Positions 8,643 through 17,598 of a stretch of 64,000 nucleotides of DNA are shown here, piece after piece. The DNA lies in assembly GCA_002320605.1 (NCBI GenBank), contig DCKG01000031.1:63519-127518 (forward strand), written 5' to 3'. This DNA comes from Bacteroidales bacterium UBA1680 (GTDB lineage: Bacteria; Bacteroidota; Bacteroidia; Bacteroidales; UBA932). A program made the position numbers and the translations under genes. Below the pieces are notes generated by a model. That model was not told where the DNA came from. It did no database searches and worked only from the letters and a program-made list of their open reading frames with translations. The stretch's first letter is position 1. Each line of letters starts with the position of its first letter.

Positions 8643-9692
8643 TTATTTCTTCCACTTAGGGCCTTCGCCGCTTAGGGTTGGATATTGCGAGGTGAAATGC
8701 GGCCAGCCGTTTTTCCAGACTATTTTGTCTATGAGCATGCAGCGGCCTTTGTGGTCATTGCCCTTCCAGTATGAATGATATGCCATCCAGTCTTCACCAG
8801 CGTCATCGGTGATGATTTGGGCATCGTGCCCCGGCCCGATGAAAGTTGAGTCTGGGCTGGAGGAAAGGATGATGTTCGAATAGTTGGAATCCAGCAATGA
8901 TTTGCCATCAGGACCGACAAAAGGTCCTTCAGGACTCTTGCTTCTGGAAACAACAACGTGGTACGTGCTGCTCGAACCCTCGCAGCAAGAGCCTTTCGAA
9001 TTGAACATGTAGTAATAGCCGTTACGTTTAATTACGTAAGATCCTTCCATATTGGTCGCTCCAAGCTTAATTGGCACTGCGCCTTCTTTTATGGACAGCC
9101 CGTCATCCGAGAGTTTGACCACCCATATTCCTGAAGTCTCTCCAAAACTACCCCAATACAGGTATTTAGTCCCGTCCTCATCTATGAACAGCATCGGGTC
9201 TATGGAATTGCCTACGCCAGTGTTCTGGTACGAGACGACCATTCCCTTGTCCTGGAACGGCCCTTCAGGCTTGTCCGAGGTGGCAACTCCACTTGCGCTC
9301 AGCTTCATATTGCCCCATACTCCTATCGCATAGTAAAGGATGTATTTCCCATCCATGTAGTTGATGTCCGGAGCCCATAGCCTTCCGCCTTCGCTCCAAG
9401 GCTTCCAGTCCGAAGGCATGCCATCGCCTACTGCCTCCCATGTCACCATGTCCTTGGAACGATAAACCGGCAGGTTCGTCTTCTTGTTCGATGTGGAATA
9501 AGCGTAGAAGTAACCTGTGCGAGCCCTGTCATCGAGGACTGTCGGGTCCGGGCAGTTGTGACTGATTACAGGATTGGAATACGTAGTTGAGGACAATCTT
9601 CCTGCGGAAGATTTGCCATTGCTGACGCAAGAAGCCGCAAGGATCAGAGGCAGCGCGATCGCCGTCGAAAATAAAATAGTCTTAGCTTTCAT
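8643..9692 (-). CDS. GH43-family glycosidase lipoprotein (arabinanase/xylosidase-like)
   Basis: A secreted five-bladed beta-propeller glycosidase of family GH43, typically acting on arabinan, xylan or related side chains. The signal peptide ends in a lipobox with Cys22 (AASC). The family's N-terminal catalytic base motif NCPDPTVL is at about residues 46-53, GRLWAPDINYMDGKYILYY-like sequence follows, then SIDPMLFIDEDG with the pKa-modulating Asp, and TNMEGSYVIKRNGYYYMF with the acid Glu. The start was set at 9692 (MKAKTILF), a proper signal peptide start; an ATG three codons earlier at 9701 overlaps the stop of the upstream gene. Substrate is uncertain. Confidence 0.9.
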   Translation of the reverse strand: MKAKTILFSTAIALPLILAASCVSNGKSSAGRLSSTTYSNPVISHNCPDPTVLDDRARTGYFYAYSTSNKKTNLPVYRSKDMVTWEAVGDGMPSDWKPWSEGGRLWAPDINYMDGKYILYYAIGVWGNMKLSASGVATSDKPEGPFQDKGMVVSYQNTGVGNSIDPMLFIDEDGTKYLYWGSFGETSGIWVVKLSDDGLSIKEGAVPIKLGATNMEGSYVIKRNGYYYMFNSKGSCCEGSSSTYHVVVSRSKSPEGPFVGPDGKSLLDSNYSNIILSSSPDSTFIGPGHDAQIITDDAGEDWMAYHSYWKGNDHKGRCMLIDKIVWKNGWPHFTSQYPTLSGEGPKWKK

Positions 9693-9700
9693 ATTATGCA

Positions 9701-10459
9701 TTACCAGATTGCTTTCTTTATCATTGCTTCTTCTGCGAGAGGAAACATCTCATGAATATGCCCGCATATGCGAGAGAAAGATGCCTCTGGCGTGATGGCC
9801 TCTTTTTCAGGCATGTCCACGTCTCGCTTCACCTTGAAAAATATGTCATTGAAATCTTCTTCATCCCGGTTTTCATTCAGGCTGAAAAGAGCCTCGGGGG
9901 TGCACACGGACGACCTCTGCCAGCCACTGTAGTGGAGGTCAGGACCACGATAGACCCTCTGGATGTCGCCAGCCACCACTAATGTGGCATATTCAAGATG
10001 AGTGATGATAGTGTCCATCTTGCTCTTTCTTACTCCGAATCGTTTCCGCAGCTCCGACGTAGTCAATGTCCCAGCTTCTACGATGGCATTGTAAACATCC
10101 ATCTCCAACCCTTTGGGTTCCAGTTCCTTGCGAGACCGACGCCAATTCATCAGCTCCCTGTAGCGTTCCACGGTCGCAAACGAAGCCTTTCCTCCAAGTA
10201 GAAATTTTCCATAAGCGATGCTGCCACTCTGGATGCAGTTTATCTTCCAATCCCAGGGGCCCAACGTGTCGGAATCATCGTCGAACCAGCATTCCTTCGG
10301 CGTCATTTCCTCAATGGAATAGCCAGGAATAATGTTTATGAAGAATGGCACGATGCCTAAGGCCGTGATAGCATCTAGCATGGCCTCAGGACTTGTGATG
10401 GGTCTGTGCCCTTTGCCGCCCTTGAATTTCGTGAGATCGATTTCCACCATATACATCAT
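9701..10459 (-). CDS. AlkZ-related winged-helix protein
   Basis: Matches my recollection of the AlkZ-related family: an N-terminal block IVPFFINIIPGYSIEE, then GPWDWK, an SGSIAYGKFLLGGKASF motif, and a winged-helix segment (TLTTSELRKRFGV, about 126-138) followed by EALFSLN. AlkZ is a DNA glycosylase that unhooks interstrand crosslinks; relatives of this size are uncharacterised, so a repair role is only a suggestion. 252 aa. It is the first gene of a minus-strand pair with the GH43 gene. The upstream region to the divergent recombinase gene is about 100 bases. Start could also be MVEIDLTK at 10450. Confidence 0.7.
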   Translation of the reverse strand: MMYMVEIDLTKFKGGKGHRPITSPEAMLDAITALGIVPFFINIIPGYSIEEMTPKECWFDDDSDTLGPWDWKINCIQSGSIAYGKFLLGGKASFATVERYRELMNWRRSRKELEPKGLEMDVYNAIVEAGTLTTSELRKRFGVRKSKMDTIITHLEYATLVVAGDIQRVYRGPDLHYSGWQRSSVCTPEALFSLNENRDEEDFNDIFFKVKRDVDMPEKEAITPEASFSRICGHIHEMFPLAEEAMIKKAIW

Positions 10460-10506
10460 AAATTTAAATATTTTTTAGACTATTCTACCATTTTTACGGA
10501 CAACCC

Positions 10507-10536
10507 TTGGCAAAATAATAATTAATATTACTTTTG
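10507..10536 (+). promoter_or_regulatory. Full Bacteroidota-type promoter of the recombinase gene
   Basis: TTG at 10507-10509, a 19-base spacer and TACTTTTG at 10529-10536 match the -33/-7 consensus of the primary Bacteroidota sigma factor. The start codon is 23 bases downstream. Confidence 0.75.
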
Positions 10537-10559
10537 CCTACGAATAAAACATATTCAGA

Positions 10560-11621
10560 ATGAGAAAGATATCTACAGTTCAGGAATATAATGACCATTT
10601 TGGAGTTGAGACTCTGCATCTCGCCGAACTATCCGCACAGGATTACATAAATTACATCTCGTCTGTCAGGCGTTACTCTGAAAGGACTCAGGAAATATAT
10701 TCGGAAGTCCTGAAGGATTTCTGTGAGTTCCTGAAGGCATCGGGGTTCGTTGCGGATGATTCGGCGGATGAGGCTTTGGTGGAATCTCTGACCCCTTCTG
10801 TGATAAGAAGTTACGAAGTTGGACTGATTACCCATGAAGGCGATGGCTCGAGAACGGTGAACTTGCATCTCAGCGTGCTGAGCGGATTCTGCAAATATCT
10901 CATAAAGAAAGGCTTGCTGAAATCCAATCCGGTCAGCTTGGTTACGAGGCCGAAAGTGGAAAAGCGCCTGCCTGTATTCTACAGGGAGGAATCGATGGAT
11001 GAATATTTCAAAGGCACGCAGCCTTACGCATCCGAAGAAAACGCATCTCTGATAACGGGACGGGATAAAACATCTCTGGAATTATATTCAAAGAGGCTCT
11101 CTCGGCTCATCGTCTCTATCCTTTACTCAGCAGGAATCCGTCGCTCCGAACTAATAGCCCTCAATATCGGCAGCGTAGACTTCGGACGTAAAGTCCTAAA
11201 AGTCAAAGGAAAGGGTGATAAGATGAGAGAAATCCCTCTCGTGCTTTCACTTTGTGAGGAAATTTCCTTATATTTACGTGTAGTTGAAACGATGGATTCG
11301 CGCGAGAGGACCTCGGATGAGCCTCTGCTCGTCACCCCGAACGGAGGCAGACTCTATTCGGTATTCGTCGACAGGGTCATCAAAAGCGAGCTGGGCAAGG
11401 TCGGCAGCATCACAGGGAGAAAGTCTCCGCATGTATTGAGGCACACTCTGGCCACGGAACTTCTGAACGAAGGAGCTGACCTCAATTCTATTAAAGAACT
11501 GCTTGGCCACTCTTCGCTTGCGGCAACGCAGGTCTACACGCACAATTCAATCGAAAAACTAAAAAAAGTTTATTTTAACGCCCACCCACGGGCTAAAGAT
11601 GGAGGTAATCATGGAGATTAG
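10560..11621 (+). CDS. Tyrosine recombinase, XerC/XerD type
   Basis: A site-specific recombinase, most likely a chromosome-dimer resolution enzyme acting at dif. The N-terminal core-binding (SAM-like) domain spans about 20-130. The catalytic domain has all expected residues: Arg in AGIRRSELIAL, Lys in VKGKGDKMREIPL, HVLRHTLATELL, LLGHSSLAATQVYTH with the nucleophilic Tyr. At 353 aa it is about 50 residues longer than E. coli XerC/D; the extra length includes a linker around residues 155-180. The overlap with the HPF gene is a recurrent arrangement in Bacteroidota and argues for a housekeeping Xer rather than a mobile-element integrase. Confidence 0.88.
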   Translation: MRKISTVQEYNDHFGVETLHLAELSAQDYINYISSVRRYSERTQEIYSEVLKDFCEFLKASGFVADDSADEALVESLTPSVIRSYEVGLITHEGDGSRTVNLHLSVLSGFCKYLIKKGLLKSNPVSLVTRPKVEKRLPVFYREESMDEYFKGTQPYASEENASLITGRDKTSLELYSKRLSRLIVSILYSAGIRRSELIALNIGSVDFGRKVLKVKGKGDKMREIPLVLSLCEEISLYLRVVETMDSRERTSDEPLLVTPNGGRLYSVFVDRVIKSELGKVGSITGRKSPHVLRHTLATELLNEGADLNSIKELLGHSSLAATQVYTHNSIEKLKKVYFNAHPRAKDGGNHGD

Positions 11622-11904
11622 AGTTAAATCCCTGAAGTTCGACGCAGATCAGAAACTGCTTGACTTCGTGCAGAAGAAAGTTTCAAAGCTTTCAAGGTTT
11701 AGTGATGCCCTTAGCGATGTAGATGTAACGCTATCACTGCTGAGAGAACCGGACAACAAGAACGTAAAACTCCAGACGAGGGCTTACGGCCAAGACTTGC
11801 TGATTGAAAGAAACGCAAGCTCATTCGAGGATGCAGTGAGCGCCGCCGTAGACCTCATGAAAGAAAAAATAGTAAGAACAAAAGAAAAGAAATTCGAGGC
11901 ATAA
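11611..11904 (+). CDS. Ribosome hibernation-promoting factor (HPF/RaiA family)
   Basis: A short HPF-type protein that binds the 30S subunit near the decoding site and stabilises inactive ribosomes in stationary phase. It has the family pattern MEIRVKSLKFDADQKLLDFV at the start, then KLSRFSDALSDVDVTLSLL, and an amphipathic second helix (SFEDAVSAAVDLMKEKI). About 97 aa, the normal short form without a dimerisation tail. I chose the ATG at 11611 because GGAGG lies six bases upstream; an in-frame ATG at 11599 sits inside that ribosome binding site. It overlaps the recombinase stop by 11 bases, so translation is probably coupled. Confidence 0.9.
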   Translation: MEIRVKSLKFDADQKLLDFVQKKVSKLSRFSDALSDVDVTLSLLREPDNKNVKLQTRAYGQDLLIERNASSFEDAVSAAVDLMKEKIVRTKEKKFEA

Positions 11905-11905
11905 T

Positions 11906-14161
11906 ATGAAAACACATCTGGTCTGCTGCATTTTATCAGCTGTGGCCGTAGTCACGGCATGCGGTAATCAGAATGGAAAACAGGCAGCTGGAAACGGCAT
12001 GCCTGTTTTTCTTGATGATTCCAAGACAATGGATGAGAGGGTAGAAGATGCCCTTTCGAGGATGACTTTAGAAGAAAAAGTCACAGTTCTGCATGCTCAG
12101 AGCAAATTCAGCTCTGCAGGCGTTCCCAGGCTTGGCCTGCCTGAAGTGTGGATGTCTGACGGCCCTCACGGCATTCGTCCGGAAGTTCTCTGGGATAAGT
12201 GGGAGCAGGCTGGGTGGACGAGCGATTCCTGCACGGCATTTCCAGCCCTGACCGCCCTATCGGCCACATGGAATCCAGAGATGTCCAGACTTTACGGGAA
12301 GAGCATAGGCGAGGAGGCACGTTACCGCAAGAAAGACGTGCTGCTTGGTCCGGGAGTGAATATCAACAGAACCCCTCTGAACGGCAGAAGCTTTGAATAT
12401 TTCGGCGAGGACCCATACCTCACGAGCCGTATGGTGGTGCCTTATGTTCAAGGCGTTCAGGGCAATGGCGTCGCAGCCTGCGTAAAACATTTTGCCCTTA
12501 ACAATCAAGAAACGAACAGATTCACCACGGACGTGAATGTCGATGACAGAACCCTTTACGAGATATATCTGCCTGCCTTCAAGGCTGCCGTCCAAGAAGG
12601 CGGCGCCTGGGCCATCATGGGCTCGTACAATCTGTACAAGGGTCAGTGGAACTGCCACAATCAATACTTGCTGAATGATATTCTTAAGAAAGAGTGGGGG
12701 TTCGACGGCGTAGTGGTGAGCGACTGGGGCGGCACTCACGACACTAAAGAAGCAGTTGAAAATGGCTTGGACATGGAGTTCGGCACCTGGACCGATGGCT
12801 TGAAGTCGATGGCATCTAATTCTTACGACAGTTATTATCTTGCGAATCCTTATCTGGAGGGCCTGAAGAGCGGAAAATATGACATGCAGACACTTGATGA
12901 TAAGGTGCGCAGGGTGCTGAGGCTCATGTATAGGACGAATATGGATAAGAATCGCCCGTACGGGTCTTTCGCATCTCCGGAACATGCCGCAGCTGCGAGA
13001 AAAATCGGAGACGAGGCTATCGTGCTGCTGAAAAATGAAGGCGTGCTGCCGATAAAGGATGCAAAGAAGATCCTTGTAGTCGGGGAAAATGCCATAAAGA
13101 TGATGACGGTCGGCGGCGGTAGCTCTTCGTTGAAGGTGAAAAAGGAATATTCTCCATTAGAGGGCATCAAGGAGCGCTTTAAAGATGCCGATGTTGAATA
13201 TGAGAGAGGCTATATAGGGGACGTTGGCGGTGAATACAATGGAGTTTCCACTGGTCAGGACCTATCTGAGAGCCGCTTTGCCGAGCAGCTGCTGAAAGAC
13301 GCAGTGACTGCAGCTAAGAATGCTGAATATGTCATATTCATAGGCGGCCTGAATAAGAGCGACCATCAGGATGCGGAGGGTGCCGACAGGCTGAGTTACT
13401 CTCTGCCATATTCTCAGGATACTGTCATCGAGGCACTCGCTTCAGTGGCTCCGAAGCTCGTGGTCGTGAACATTTCTGGTAATGCCGTTGCTATGCCTTG
13501 GGCGGACATGGTTCCTGCCATCATTCAGGATTGGTACCTCGGCAGCGAGGCAGGGCATTCGCTTGCTGACGTGCTTTCTGGCGACGTGAACCCGTCTGGA
13601 AAACTTCCTTTCACTATCGGTGCCACGTTGGATGATTATCCGATAAAGACTGCCGAGCAATATCCGGGAGTGCCAGGGGAGGAGAAGAGGCTTGGCACCA
13701 ACATGGCGACCATAATGAATGAGACATATTCAGAAGGAATCTTTGTTGGTTATCGCTGGTTCGACAAGGAGAAAATCACCCCTGTGTTCCCATTCGGTCA
13801 TGGACTGAGTTATACTACATTCGAGATTGGGGAACCTTCTATGGTAGGTTCTGCTGAAAGGGGAATCACGTTTAAGGTCTCTGTCAAGAACACTGGCTCA
13901 GTGGCTGGCGCAGAGACAGTGGAATTGTACATCAGTGATGCGGAGTGTTCTGTCGAGCGACCTGAAAAGGAACTCAAGGGTTTCGCTAAAGTATTCTTGG
14001 AGCCAGGCGAGACGAAGGTGGCAGAAATTACCATCGATAAATCTGCTCTAAGTTTCTTCGATGCTGGAAAACATGCCTGGGTGGCAGAGAAAGGAGATTT
14101 CCAGGCTTTGTTCGGAACATCTTCAAGGGATATCTGTAGGACAGTAAAATTCACATATTGA
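11906..14161 (+). CDS. GH3-family beta-glycosidase lipoprotein
   Basis: An exo-acting beta-glycosidase (beta-glucosidase or beta-xylosidase type). Lipobox VTAC with Cys19 places it in an envelope membrane. The GH3 TIM barrel occupies about 50-370: MSDGPHGIRPE, FALNNQE, and VVSDWGGTHD with the nucleophile Asp near residue 273. The alpha/beta sandwich follows (EAIVLLKNEGVLPI), and a fibronectin III-like domain closes the protein (GAETVELYISDAE, RPEKELKGFAKV). 751 aa is typical for the beta-glucosidase layout. One base separates it from the HPF gene and one from the delta-subunit gene, so this sugar enzyme is embedded in a housekeeping operon. Confidence 0.92.
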   Translation: MKTHLVCCILSAVAVVTACGNQNGKQAAGNGMPVFLDDSKTMDERVEDALSRMTLEEKVTVLHAQSKFSSAGVPRLGLPEVWMSDGPHGIRPEVLWDKWEQAGWTSDSCTAFPALTALSATWNPEMSRLYGKSIGEEARYRKKDVLLGPGVNINRTPLNGRSFEYFGEDPYLTSRMVVPYVQGVQGNGVAACVKHFALNNQETNRFTTDVNVDDRTLYEIYLPAFKAAVQEGGAWAIMGSYNLYKGQWNCHNQYLLNDILKKEWGFDGVVVSDWGGTHDTKEAVENGLDMEFGTWTDGLKSMASNSYDSYYLANPYLEGLKSGKYDMQTLDDKVRRVLRLMYRTNMDKNRPYGSFASPEHAAAARKIGDEAIVLLKNEGVLPIKDAKKILVVGENAIKMMTVGGGSSSLKVKKEYSPLEGIKERFKDADVEYERGYIGDVGGEYNGVSTGQDLSESRFAEQLLKDAVTAAKNAEYVIFIGGLNKSDHQDAEGADRLSYSLPYSQDTVIEALASVAPKLVVVNISGNAVAMPWADMVPAIIQDWYLGSEAGHSLADVLSGDVNPSGKLPFTIGATLDDYPIKTAEQYPGVPGEEKRLGTNMATIMNETYSEGIFVGYRWFDKEKITPVFPFGHGLSYTTFEIGEPSMVGSAERGITFKVSVKNTGSVAGAETVELYISDAECSVERPEKELKGFAKVFLEPGETKVAEITIDKSALSFFDAGKHAWVAEKGDFQALFGTSSRDICRTVKFTY

Positions 14162-14162
14162 A

Positions 14163-15215
14163 ATGGCAAAGGGGACAGTTAGCGTAGCTGCTCAGAGCGA
14201 AGAAATAATTCAGAAGGCGAAGGCGGGGCAGTTCGCACCTATCTATCTGCTGATGGGAGATGAGCCATATTATCCAGATCTGATCTGTGATGCCCTCGTG
14301 AAATATTCATTGGACGATGCTTCAAGGGACTTCAATGAGACAATATGTTATGGGGCGGACGTGGATGCGGATGCAATTGCGACTTCAGCCATGCGCTACC
14401 CTATGATGGCAGAACGCCAATTAGTTGTGGTGAAGGATGCGCAGGCCGTGCGTGACATAGAGAAACTGGCTCCGTACTGCGAGCATCCGCTGGATTCTAC
14501 TGTGCTTGTGCTGCTATTCAGAGGCTCTACGCTTGATAAGCGCAAGTCTTTATACAAGCAGATTGCGAAGGTGGGAGTGATTGTTGAATCGCCTGCTTTG
14601 AGGGATTATGAGATGCCTGGATGGATCAGCCGATATTATTCCAGCAAAGGATTGAAAATTGATCCCGAGGCTTCCGCTTTGCTTGGAGAGGATGCGGGAA
14701 CTGATTTGAGCCGCATAGTAGTCGAGACCGATAAATTGCTGAAAAATCTTCCTGAGGGCGTTACGAACGTGACCGTGAAGGACATAGAGCAGAACGTGGG
14801 CATAAGTCGCGAATTCAGCATATTTGAATTGACAAAGGCTCTGTCTTCCAGGAATGCGAAAGAGGCGCTCAAAGTCGCAGATCATTTGGGCAGTTCTGCA
14901 AAATTCGCTATGCCTATGGCAGTGAGCGCACTGTACCTTCATTTCAACCGCATTCTGAAATATGGAGCGTTGAAGCAGAAGAACAGGTACCCGGACAGAT
15001 CTGCAGTTGCTGCAGTCTTGCAAGGAGTGAACCCTTATTTCTGGAAGGAATATGATGTGGCAGTTGCTAATTTCCCTGTTCCTGCTGCGATGGGCGTGAT
15101 ATCCCTGCTTTGCGAATATGACTACAAAGGTAAAGGCGGAAATGTCGGCGAGGCGACGCCGAAGGACCTCCTCATCGAGCTAGTAGTCAAAATATTAAAT
15201 TTTCGTTACGAATAG
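14163..15215 (+). CDS. holA: DNA polymerase III subunit delta
   Basis: Delta is the wrench of the clamp loader that opens the beta clamp. Family features: IYLLMGDEPYYPDLI near residues 23-40, a degenerate AAA+ domain without a Walker A motif, DASRDFNETICYGADVDA, and the middle motif LGEDAGTDLSRIVVETDKLL. 350 aa matches Bacteroidota HolA. The gene starts one base after the GH3 stop. The next gene has its own promoter, so transcription may end or be re-initiated after this gene. Confidence 0.9.
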   Translation: MAKGTVSVAAQSEEIIQKAKAGQFAPIYLLMGDEPYYPDLICDALVKYSLDDASRDFNETICYGADVDADAIATSAMRYPMMAERQLVVVKDAQAVRDIEKLAPYCEHPLDSTVLVLLFRGSTLDKRKSLYKQIAKVGVIVESPALRDYEMPGWISRYYSSKGLKIDPEASALLGEDAGTDLSRIVVETDKLLKNLPEGVTNVTVKDIEQNVGISREFSIFELTKALSSRNAKEALKVADHLGSSAKFAMPMAVSALYLHFNRILKYGALKQKNRYPDRSAVAAVLQGVNPYFWKEYDVAVANFPVPAAMGVISLLCEYDYKGKGGNVGEATPKDLLIELVVKILNFRYE

Positions 15216-15226
15216 GATGGAAAAAG

Positions 15227-15256
15227 TTGGCAATTCGTCAAAAGTTGGTACTTTTG
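15227..15256 (+). promoter_or_regulatory. Full Bacteroidota-type promoter of the ABC exporter operon
   Basis: TTG at 15227-15229, exactly 19 bases, then TACTTTTG at 15249-15256. The ATG of the ATPase gene is 25 bases downstream. Confidence 0.75.
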
Positions 15257-15281
15257 TGAAAATATAGCATAATTAAATTCA

Positions 15282-16199
15282 ATGGGAAGTATCATAGAAT
15301 GCAGGGATATATCGAAGACTTTCGGAGAGAAAGTGGCACTGGATCACGTTAGCGTGAACATCCCCGAAGGCAAGATATTCGGACTGCTTGGCCCTAACGG
15401 AGCTGGGAAGACTACGCTCATAAGAATCATTAACAGAATCACCATTCCGAGTGGTGGCGAGGTCATGTTCAACGGCTGCCCTATCACTCAGGATGATGTG
15501 AGAAGGATAGGCTATCTGCCAGAGGAAAGAGGGCTTTACAAGAAGATGCAGGTTGGCGATCAATGCATGTATCTGGCTCAGCTGAAAGGCATGAGCGCCT
15601 CTGATGCTAGGTCCGAGCTGAAGAAGTGGTTCGACCGCTTCGGGATTCAGGACTGGTGGAAGAAAAAGGTTGAGGAACTTTCTAAAGGCATGGCTCAGAA
15701 GGTGCAGTTCATAACGACTGTCGTCCACAAACCATCGCTGATGATTCTGGACGAGCCATTTTCTGGCTTCGATCCAGTGAATGCGGAAATTATCCGTCAG
15801 GAGATTCTGAGGCTGAATAAAGAAGGTGCTACGATTGCTCTGTCCACTCACAACATGGAATCTGTCGAAGAATTGTGTGATGACATTGCTCTCATCAACA
15901 AGTCACGTCTGGTGATAACGGGGGGAGTGAACGACATCCGCAAGAAATATGGCAACAACAACATAGAGCTGGAGTACACCGGCGACAAAGTTGTTGCCGA
16001 TGCCGACGGCATATTCACAGTCGTCTCTGACGAAGTAAGGGGTGGCAAGCGTGACGCCGTTCTCGCTCTTGAACCGGAGGTCACGACGAATCAGGCTCTG
16101 CAGGCAATCATAGGGCAGGAAATTCCTGTATCTTCTTTCAGAGAGCTGATGCCTAGGATGAACGACATATTCATAAAACTTGTAACGGAGGGAGCATAG
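15282..16199 (+). CDS. ABC transporter ATP-binding protein (NatA-like)
   Basis: The ATPase of an export-type ABC transporter. Walker A is GPNGAGKTT (about 37-45), Q-loop region YLPEERGLYKKM, signature LSKGMAQKVQ, Walker B LMILDEPFSGFD and H-loop STHNME. The YLPEERGL motif and the roughly 80-residue C-terminal extension are typical of the NatA/YhaQ group paired with NatB-type permeases. 305 aa. The permease gene follows after two bases. Substrate unknown; NatAB exports sodium in Bacillus, but transfer of that function is not justified. Confidence 0.92.
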   Translation: MGSIIECRDISKTFGEKVALDHVSVNIPEGKIFGLLGPNGAGKTTLIRIINRITIPSGGEVMFNGCPITQDDVRRIGYLPEERGLYKKMQVGDQCMYLAQLKGMSASDARSELKKWFDRFGIQDWWKKKVEELSKGMAQKVQFITTVVHKPSLMILDEPFSGFDPVNAEIIRQEILRLNKEGATIALSTHNMESVEELCDDIALINKSRLVITGGVNDIRKKYGNNNIELEYTGDKVVADADGIFTVVSDEVRGGKRDAVLALEPEVTTNQALQAIIGQEIPVSSFRELMPRMNDIFIKLVTEGA

Positions 16200-16201
16200 C
16201 C

Positions 16202-17596
16202 ATGAATTTCAGGAACATCAAAATAATCATAGCAAGGGAATATCTTAACAAGGTTAAGAAAAAATCCTTCTTGGTGACGACCATTCTGGTGCCGATCCTC
16301 TTCGTTGCTTTCATGGCCCTCATGGGCTACATCATGGGCACCACGAAGGAGAGGGAGCGGGCCGTTGCGGTCGTGGATCAGAGCGGCATAGTGTTCCCAT
16401 TCCTCAAAAACAACGAAAGGGTGACTTTCGAGGATTTCTCCAGCGAGCCGGCCGATACTGTGAAGAACAACCTTTCCGCCCTTGGCAAGGATGCCTTGGT
16501 GGTAGTTTCTCCTCTGGACACTGCCTCGCGAATGGTGAAGATGAGTCTTTACTCGAAAGATCCTGTCGGGGTAGAATTCACGGATAATCTTAAGAACATG
16601 GCATCGAATGCGGTAGAGGATTATAGGATCAAGCTCTACAACATCGACGACTTGCAGCAAATAATGGATGACGTGAAGGCCGACGTGCCCCTCACTGAAT
16701 ACACCCTGGATGAGAAAGGAAACGAGTCCATATCCGAATCGGGAGTGTACATGATAATATCCATGATTCTGGGAATCATAATATTCATGTTCATCACCAT
16801 GTTCGGCGGCCAGGTAATGTCTGCCGTAATTGAAGAGAAGTCAAGCAGGGTGATAGAGGTGCTGGTTTCGTCCGTCAACGCAATTGACCTGATGTTCGGA
16901 AAGATAATCGGCATCGCTTTGGTCGCGCTCACCCAGTTCATGCTCTGGATCGTGCTCACGTTCGGCATTGCCGCAATCGTCGGCGGTTTTGTCGGATTCG
17001 ACAAGTTCAAAGAGTTCTCCGGGGATCCCCAGATGATGGCTCAGGCGATGGGTGTCTCGCCTGCCCAGATGCAGGCTTTGGGAGTCGGCTCGGACACCGC
17101 TTCTTTGGCAGCGGCTGACTCTGTCGCAGCCCCTGTAAGTGATGCTTCAGTGATAATCGGCACTCTGGTGAACGTACCTTGGGTTAAACTTATCGTGGCT
17201 TTCCTGGTATTCTTCTTCTTAGGCTATCTGCTATATTCATCCATGTTCGCTGCCATCGGTTCAGCGGTCGAGAACGAAGGCGACACGCAGCAGCTTCAGC
17301 TGCCGCTGACGATTCCTCTGATGATAGGCTACATAGTAGTGTTCATGCTGTTCCAGAACCCGGACAGTCCGGTCGTGAAATGGTGTTCTTGGATTCCATT
17401 CACGTCGCCTATCGTGATGCCTTCAAGGATTCCGTATGGCGTGGCTAACTGGGAGATCATCGGTTCTGTCGCTGTCCTTCTCCTGACTTTTGTTATCTTT
17501 GCTTGGATTTCGGCCAAGATTTATAAGTCAGGGATCCTGGTGTTCGGCAAGAAATCTACATTCAAGGATCTCTGGAAGTATTTTAAACAGAGTTAA
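16202..17596 (+). CDS. ABC-2 type permease (NatB/YhaP-like)
   Basis: The membrane partner of the preceding ATPase. One transmembrane helix near the N terminus (KSFLVTTILVPILFVAFMAL, about 22-41) is followed by a large extracytoplasmic domain (about 55-180), then about five helices from residue 180 onward, including EEKSSRVIEVLVSSV, a conserved motif of the NatB/ABC-2 group. 464 aa. A long hydrophilic loop rich in Met, Gln and Ala (about 265-315) lies between helices. Three bases or fewer separate it from genes on both sides, so the four genes 15282-19262 are one operon. Confidence 0.9.
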   Translation: MNFRNIKIIIAREYLNKVKKKSFLVTTILVPILFVAFMALMGYIMGTTKERERAVAVVDQSGIVFPFLKNNERVTFEDFSSEPADTVKNNLSALGKDALVVVSPLDTASRMVKMSLYSKDPVGVEFTDNLKNMASNAVEDYRIKLYNIDDLQQIMDDVKADVPLTEYTLDEKGNESISESGVYMIISMILGIIIFMFITMFGGQVMSAVIEEKSSRVIEVLVSSVNAIDLMFGKIIGIALVALTQFMLWIVLTFGIAAIVGGFVGFDKFKEFSGDPQMMAQAMGVSPAQMQALGVGSDTASLAAADSVAAPVSDASVIIGTLVNVPWVKLIVAFLVFFFLGYLLYSSMFAAIGSAVENEGDTQQLQLPLTIPLMIGYIVVFMLFQNPDSPVVKWCSWIPFTSPIVMPSRIPYGVANWEIIGSVAVLLLTFVIFAWISAKIYKSGILVFGKKSTFKDLWKYFKQS

Positions 17597-17598
17597 TT

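Noticed and set aside
10560..11621. Possible integrative element defined by the tyrosine recombinase
   Set aside because: The recombinase is overlapped by the HPF gene and surrounded by housekeeping genes; no attachment repeats, phage or conjugation genes are present.
12257..12985. 242-codon minus-strand open frame inside the GH3 gene
   Set aside because: Antisense to conserved GH3 catalytic sequence and lacking any domain signature.
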